Positions 3,859 through 7,745 of a DNA stretch of 7,745 bases are shown piece by piece. The notes beneath the pieces are model-generated. The model did not search any database, was not told the origin of the DNA, and was given only the letters and a program-made list of their open reading frames with translations. Both the position numbers and the translations under genes were made by a program. The stretch is from Candidatus Cloacimonadota bacterium (GTDB lineage: Bacteria > Cloacimonadota > Cloacimonadia > Cloacimonadales > Cloacimonadaceae), in contig JAAYQD010000084.1 of NCBI GenBank assembly GCA_012519465.1, positions 1-7,745 of the forward strand, read 5' to 3'. The number at the start of each line of letters is the position of its first letter. Position 1 is the first letter of the stretch.

Positions 3859-5649
3859 TTATAAACCAAATGCAGCGCGGTTATCAATGATCTTGGCGTT
3901 ATTCCTAATATCTTGATACCAGCGGTTGTAGGCTGCGTTTTCCATGCGGTCACGCAGTTCTTTTTGTTTGTCTTTATCTTTGTCAAAACCAGGGTAATCG
4001 GGTTTGGTTCTGGTTTCTGCCCAGATCACAAACGGGCCTTCCTTGGTTTCCACCAGCTTGCTGTATTCGCCTTCTTTCAAAGCCAGGGCGGCATCGGTGA
4101 ATTCTTCCAAGCGGGCGTTTATTTCTGGGATATAGCTGCCCTGTCTGTGGCCTTTCAACTCCACCAATTTCCAGCCTTCATTCACGCCTTTGGTAAAGTA
4201 TTCCTGCGGGGTGGTATTTGCCAGGAAAGCTTGGGCTTTGGTCTTGACGTTGGCTATCTTCTTATCTTTCTCCAGCTTGAATTTGATTTGCAGCTTGATC
4301 TGCTCAAAATCTTCGTAATAGACCTTTTTGTTGTCTGTAAGATATGCCACAATATAGCGTCCAGACTGGTCTGTCAAGACGGGAGAGGTGGATTTCTCTT
4401 TCTTTTTGATTATAAATTTGTGCAGCTCTGGCAGATTGCCGATGCCATCGATGATTTCCTGATCATGAGGTTGCCAGCCGCCGGTGGCTACTTCCAGTTT
4501 AAGCTCTTTGGCAGCGGCATCGATCCCTTTCTTGGAGATCAGCTTGCGTGTGTCTTCAGCCTTTTTCTGGATCGCATCTTTGGTGGTTTCAGAGGTATTC
4601 ACATTGAGCAGGATATGGGATGCCTTGATCATGGGCTCGGGCCCGGCTGAGACAATAGAATCACAGCGAATCACGTGCCAGCCAAAATCGGAACGCACAG
4701 GTTTGGAAATCTCGCCCACCTTGAGGGCAAAAGCGGCTTGTTCAAACTCTGGAACCATCTGTCCTTTGCCAAATTCACCCAGAGCCCCGCCATTGGCAGC
4801 AGAGCCGGGATCTTCGGAATAGGCTTCTGCCAATTGGGCAAAATCCTCACCACCCACGAGGCGTTGATACAAGAGATCCATCTCAGCCTTTACCAGGTTG
4901 AAATCCATATCGCTGGGTTTTACCTCAAAGGTGATATATTTGATGCGGGATGCGGGACCTTTCTTGTATTCGGTCTCTTTATTTTTGTCATAATAAGCAC
5001 GCACTTCGGCATCGCTCACATTCACAGGATCGGACTTATTGATATCAAACCACAAGGCTTTGCCATCTATCTTGTTCGTTTCTTTGTCATATTCCACCTT
5101 GAGGCTATCCAGGGTGATGTTGGCATCTTTCTTTATCTTTTCTTCCAGCTTTTTGTGGGGCAGATAGCTGCGCATATAGTTTTCCATCATAGCATAGAAG
5201 TTGATGTCGTTTTTGAGGGCATCCAGATATTTGGATTTGTCAAAGCGACCATTGGTTTGAAGCTGTTCCCATTGCATCAATTCTTCAGGTGGATTGTTTT
5301 GGATAGCGGTAACTATCTCGTTATCCGACACTTTGATGCGGTGTTTTTTGAGCTGTTGTTTGATCAGGATTTCATTTACCATCTGGTCCCAGACTTGGTT
5401 TTGCATTTGGCGACGTGTGTTGTCGTCTATTTCCCTGCCCTGTGAACGGGCTTGTTCGTATGCCTCTTCCAGTCTTGCCTGGAATTGTTGGATGGTGATC
5501 TTTTCACCATTCACTTTGCCCAGATAGTTCTTTTTGCCAAAAAGCCCTTCTCTGAGGCCGAAGATTGCGCCGCCGGCACCTGTAAGTATAAAGGCAACAG
5601 CCACGATGTAGATGACGAGTTTCTGTTTCTTTCTAAGGTCGTCAAGCAT
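3859..5649 (-). CDS. ppiD: PpiD/SurA-like membrane-anchored peptidyl-prolyl isomerase
   Basis: A periplasmic folding factor anchored in the inner membrane, probably helping newly exported envelope proteins fold. The 596 residues begin with a short basic cytoplasmic segment (LRKKQK), one membrane helix (about 11-31) and a SurA-type N-terminal chaperone region (about 40-180). A parvulin rotamase domain follows (about 234-332), with [33 protein letters not shown] and FGWHVIRCD, all typical. A second parvulin-like stretch starts at [10 protein letters not shown] (341-350) but is degenerate. A third partial echo near 515-545 ([17 protein letters not shown]) precedes a charged tail. The length is close to E. 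coli PpiD (623). ATG at 5649 has GGAGG 6 bases upstream. glmM follows after 6 bases. A SurA-like role is possible, but the uncleaved helix favours PpiD. Confidence 0.85.
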   Translation of the reverse strand: MLDDLRKKQKLVIYIVAVAFILTGAGGAIFGLREGLFGKKNYLGKVNGEKITIQQFQARLEEAYEQARSQGREIDDNTRRQMQNQVWDQMVNEILIKQQLKKHRIKVSDNEIVTAIQNNPPEELMQWEQLQTNGRFDKSKYLDALKNDINFYAMMENYMRSYLPHKKLEEKIKKDANITLDSLKVEYDKETNKIDGKALWFDINKSDPVNVSDAEVRAYYDKNKETEYKKGPASRIKYITFEVKPSDMDFNLVKAEMDLLYQRLVGGEDFAQLAEAYSEDPGSAANGGALGEFGKGQMVPEFEQAAFALKVGEISKPVRSDFGWHVIRCDSIVSAGPEPMIKASHILLNVNTSETTKDAIQKKAEDTRKLISKKGIDAAAKELKLEVATGGWQPHDQEIIDGIGNLPELHKFIIKKKEKSTSPVLTDQSGRYIVAYLTDNKKVYYEDFEQIKLQIKFKLEKDKKIANVKTKAQAFLANTTPQEYFTKGVNEGWKLVELKGHRQGSYIPEINARLEEFTDAALALKEGEYSKLVETKEGPFVIWAETRTKPDYPGFDKDKDKQKELRDRMENAAYNRWYQDIRNNAKIIDNRAAFGL

Positions 5650-5673
5650 GTATTTCCTCCCAGTGGGTTAAAA

Positions 5674-5702
5674 ATTATGATAAGAATAAACCATGTTTTT
5701 AA
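5674..5702 (-). promoter_or_regulatory. Possible promoter of the ppiD-glmM unit
   Basis: On the minus strand TTAAAA (5702-5697, 4 of 6 matches to TTGACA) is followed after 17 bases by CATAAT (5679-5674, 5 of 6 matches to TATAAT). Predicted start is about 5667, just before the ribosome-binding site GGAGG (5660-5656). The surroundings are AT-rich, so chance matches are likely. Support comes from correct spacing and from position right after a terminator-like hairpin. Confidence 0.33.
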
Positions 5703-5719
5703 AACTGCCTTTTCAGGCA
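5701..5719 (-). terminator. Weak terminator-like hairpin between the MutL-like gene and ppiD
   Basis: On the minus strand TGCCT (5719-5715), loop GAAA and AGGCA (5710-5706) are followed by G and TTTT (5705-5701). The stem has only 5 bp and the T run only four bases, so termination may be partial. On the plus strand the same hairpin is followed by AGTG and seven T (5724-5730), so it could act in both directions. It lies about 73 bases after the stop codon of the upstream gene. Confidence 0.4.
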
Positions 5720-5792
5720 AGTGTTTTTTTCCAAGCAGCAGACCAGGCTTTTGCCATGAGGGTGCATTTTCACATCTAAAAAAGGAATAAGG

Positions 5793-7745
5793 CTATAGAA
5801 AATCAGCAAATGGGCGCACCACGCCAGCCCGGATGCGCGTGTGGGGCATCAGAAAACAATGACTTTGCTGGAGGGCACCCAGGCTGGAACTCAGGAATTC
5901 TGGCATGGGCTGCCGGGAAAAGCCAGCCAAAAGCAGGATACTGTAGGGCAATACCTCATTTCCGGTGTTGATTACGCCCAATTCGATCCCTGTGAAATCT
6001 CGCAACACATCCTCATCCATGGCGTAGCAGATGAGCCCCGCAATGCCGGAATCTTTGAGAGCCTGCAAATGCTGTGGCTGGGGTGCGAACGTGCAAGCGG
6101 TGATGGTTCCCTGCAGGCTGGGATCTGGCAAAATCGTATCTTCCCTGATGAGCCGCAGGGGACCGGAGCTATCAGCGCCCAAGCCCAGTATCCCATCCAG
6201 GCGGCGTGCAGAGTATTCAAGGGAAATGGATTGATCTTCCACCACATCCTTCACGGTTCCATGCACGTGGGCGGCAAATTCCATCGGTTGGGAAATATAA
6301 CGGATTTCCACGGTTCCCGCCTTGGTATCCAGATTGGTGATGGTGCCCGTATTGGGCGCTCTTACAAAGTGATAGGCAGGGTTTGTCTTAAAGTTGCCTT
6401 TGTGCCTGGCGATGGTTTCGCCGCTGAATACAAAATCTCCCGGCTGACGCTCCATGTATCTGCCAATGCGTTTGGGAGGCACGCCCAACAGCTCTGCCAC
6501 TTTGATGGTGATGGGTTTCACACTGTAATCCTGGATTTCAGAAAGCACCACCAATCCCGTGTTGTAATATATAAATTCCACCCTTCCTCTCACGGGGTTT
6601 AATACTTTCAGGGAATTCCGCAGATAGCCGGGCCAGTTGGGATTATCTGGCAATTCTGCCAATACCACGTCATAATCCGCTTCATCGCCCACTTTCACCT
6701 TGAAAGCCTCGCGCAGGAGCTCACTATCCAGCTTTCCAAATCTGCGCATACCGTCCACGATGAAGAGCCGTGGTGGATTGAAGCGATTCACAGCCACGAT
6801 ATCACGGGCATTCACCTTGGCGCCGGTAGCGTATCGGGTCTCACCTTTATAGGGTAAGAGGATATTGCGTCTTCTGGGCATCTGGGTGGAGATGGTCAGT
6901 TCCGCTTTATGGAGGGTGGTTGGGTGTGTAGCCTCAGGAGCTGAGGAGGCTCTCTTGATTGGTGCAATTTCGCCCTTGCGCATATCCAGTATAATGGGCA
7001 AATCCGTGGCAAGACTACTATCTTTCCCTTTGATATCCAGATATCCTTTGCCTTTGATTCCAAGGCTAATGCTCTTGCTTCCGGCTGGGATTATCTCAAA
7101 CTCTCCTGCGCTCAGCGTTAGCTCCTGCGTCTTGCCGTCCTTATTTATGGTACAAATGAGCTTGCCTTTTTTGTGGCCCTTGGGGAAGATGGGCGCCACA
7201 TGCCAGGCGATGAGTTCTATGCACTGGCTCTGTAATAGATGCTCTGCAGAATGGGCATCAGATTCTGAAAGAACTCCCCAGTGGGGGCTGGTAAAATCCT
7301 TGTCCACAGCAATGCGGGTGATTCCCTTGGGCTGCAAGGCATCAATGATAATCAGCGCTTTATCCAAGCCATCAGGATTATGGGCAAAGATACCTCCCGC
7401 CGCGATGATCATATCTATTTCGCTTTCCTGAAACTGGTGTTCCTCTTCATAGTGCAGATAGTTAAACTTGCGGTCAAAGCCATCCTTCTCGTTGGACATC
7501 ACCTTGTCCAGATATCCCACCTTGGAGGCTTCAAAGTGCATCTGGCAATGCTGAAGATACGCCATCCTGAGCGCTTCTCTGGCCAGTGCCCGCTCAAAAT
7601 CCAGCTCCTCCTCATTTTGCGGTAAAGAAGTGGGATACAGGCATTTATTGCCGATGTAATTGCGCAGCTTGGTGCTGTCGGTATTATCTGGCAGCCAGCG
7701 CATTAGGTTGGCAGTGCCCGCTTCTTTGAGGACGTTCAGTGCGCT
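5793..7745 (-). CDS. glmL: MutL/GlmL-like protein fused to a barrel-rich C-terminal module (5' end missing)
   Basis: The frame is open to the window edge: 14 codons (SALNVLKEAGTANL) precede the first visible Met at 7703, so that Met is internal. Numbering from it, residues 1-165 match the end of the MutL/GlmL family of ASKHA ATPases (RNYIGNKCLYPTSLP at 14-28, ALAREALR at 39-46, AAGGIFAHNP at 101-110, DALQPKGITRIAVD at 121-134). This family, unrelated to mismatch-repair MutL, is linked to reactivation of B12-dependent glutamate and ornithine/lysine mutases. A beta-rich linker follows (about 180-265). Residues 277-490 look like barrel or hammerhead folds (LLPYKGETRYATGAKV, GTITNLDTKAGTVEIRY). 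Residues 535-636 end in GIELGVINTG and IRAGVVRP, which I recall from separate hypothetical proteins. At about 460 residues, classical GlmL ends before this extension. The mutase partner is not in the window. Confidence 0.72.
   Translation of the reverse strand, partial: SALNVLKEAGTANLMRWLPDNTDSTKLRNYIGNKCLYPTSLPQNEEELDFERALAREALRMAYLQHCQMHFEASKVGYLDKVMSNEKDGFDRKFNYLHYEEEHQFQESEIDMIIAAGGIFAHNPDGLDKALIIIDALQPKGITRIAVDKDFTSPHWGVLSESDAHSAEHLLQSQCIELIAWHVAPIFPKGHKKGKLICTINKDGKTQELTLSAGEFEIIPAGSKSISLGIKGKGYLDIKGKDSSLATDLPIILDMRKGEIAPIKRASSAPEATHPTTLHKAELTISTQMPRRRNILLPYKGETRYATGAKVNARDIVAVNRFNPPRLFIVDGMRRFGKLDSELLREAFKVKVGDEADYDVVLAELPDNPNWPGYLRNSLKVLNPVRGRVEFIYYNTGLVVLSEIQDYSVKPITIKVAELLGVPPKRIGRYMERQPGDFVFSGETIARHKGNFKTNPAYHFVRAPNTGTITNLDTKAGTVEIRYISQPMEFAAHVHGTVKDVVEDQSISLEYSARRLDGILGLGADSSGPLRLIREDTILPDPSLQGTITACTFAPQPQHLQALKDSGIAGLICYAMDEDVLRDFTGIELGVINTGNEVLPYSILLLAGFSRQPMPEFLSSSLGALQQSHCFLMPHTRIRAGVVRPFADFL

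Noticed and set aside
3913..5445. Long open plus-strand frames opposite ppiD (up to about 250 codons)
   Set aside because: They are antisense to a clear PpiD-like gene, rich in Phe, Ile and Leu from reversed Lys/Glu codons, and without ribosome-binding sites or family resemblance.
5793..7703. Reading the 636-residue frame as a complete gene starting at 7703
   Set aside because: The frame continues upstream to the window edge with family-like residues, and MutL/GlmL proteins need about 300 more N-terminal residues carrying the nucleotide-binding motifs.
5793..7745. DNA mismatch repair MutL
   Set aside because: The shared name is misleading. There is no GHKL ATPase motif, and the visible blocks match the glutamate-mutase-associated MutL/GlmL family instead.

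Overview
The window looks like a bacterial chromosome fragment of moderate GC content. Gene content and protein style suggest an anaerobic, amino-acid-fermenting lineage, and my best guess is Candidatus Cloacimonadota (WWE1) or a relative in the FCB group. The guess rests on a very long MutL/GlmL-type protein, an archaeal-style phosphoglucosamine mutase and a PpiD-like foldase. It is inference, not a database result.

Layout. Every convincing gene reads on the minus strand, so transcription runs right to left. At the right edge (5793-7745) is the 3' two-thirds of a large gene whose start lies outside the window. Its product joins the C-terminal part of the MutL/GlmL ASKHA-type ATPase family, associated with reactivation of B12-dependent mutases, to a long barrel-rich C-terminal module. 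After a 143-base gap with a weak terminator-like hairpin and a possible promoter come ppiD (3859-5649) and glmM (2497-3852), six bases apart and almost certainly co-transcribed. A clean intrinsic terminator at 2446-2470 ends that unit. Both gene products serve the cell envelope: a membrane-anchored periplasmic chaperone/isomerase, and the mutase making glucosamine-1-phosphate for peptidoglycan and LPS precursors.

A 478-base non-coding stretch (2019-2496) full of hairpins and repeats precedes fetA-fetB (2018 down to 583), an overlapping gene pair for an FetAB-type ABC metal exporter. Left of fetB is about 500 bases without a gene (85-582), also packed with short tandem repeats, hairpins and a large imperfect inverted repeat. 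At the extreme left edge, minus-strand bases 84 to 1 encode the first 28 residues of an IS1182-like transposase with a good sigma70-type promoter (117-144), so an insertion sequence continues beyond the window.

The two long intergenic regions share building blocks: a GCTCGC-TGC-GCGAGC hairpin and a marked excess of GTCTC/GAGAC pentamers in inverted pairs. They look like copies of a dispersed non-coding repeat family. I see no complete defence system, CRISPR array, RNA gene or clearly novel multi-gene system. The best candidates for a second look are the fused MutL-like protein and the intergenic repeat family.
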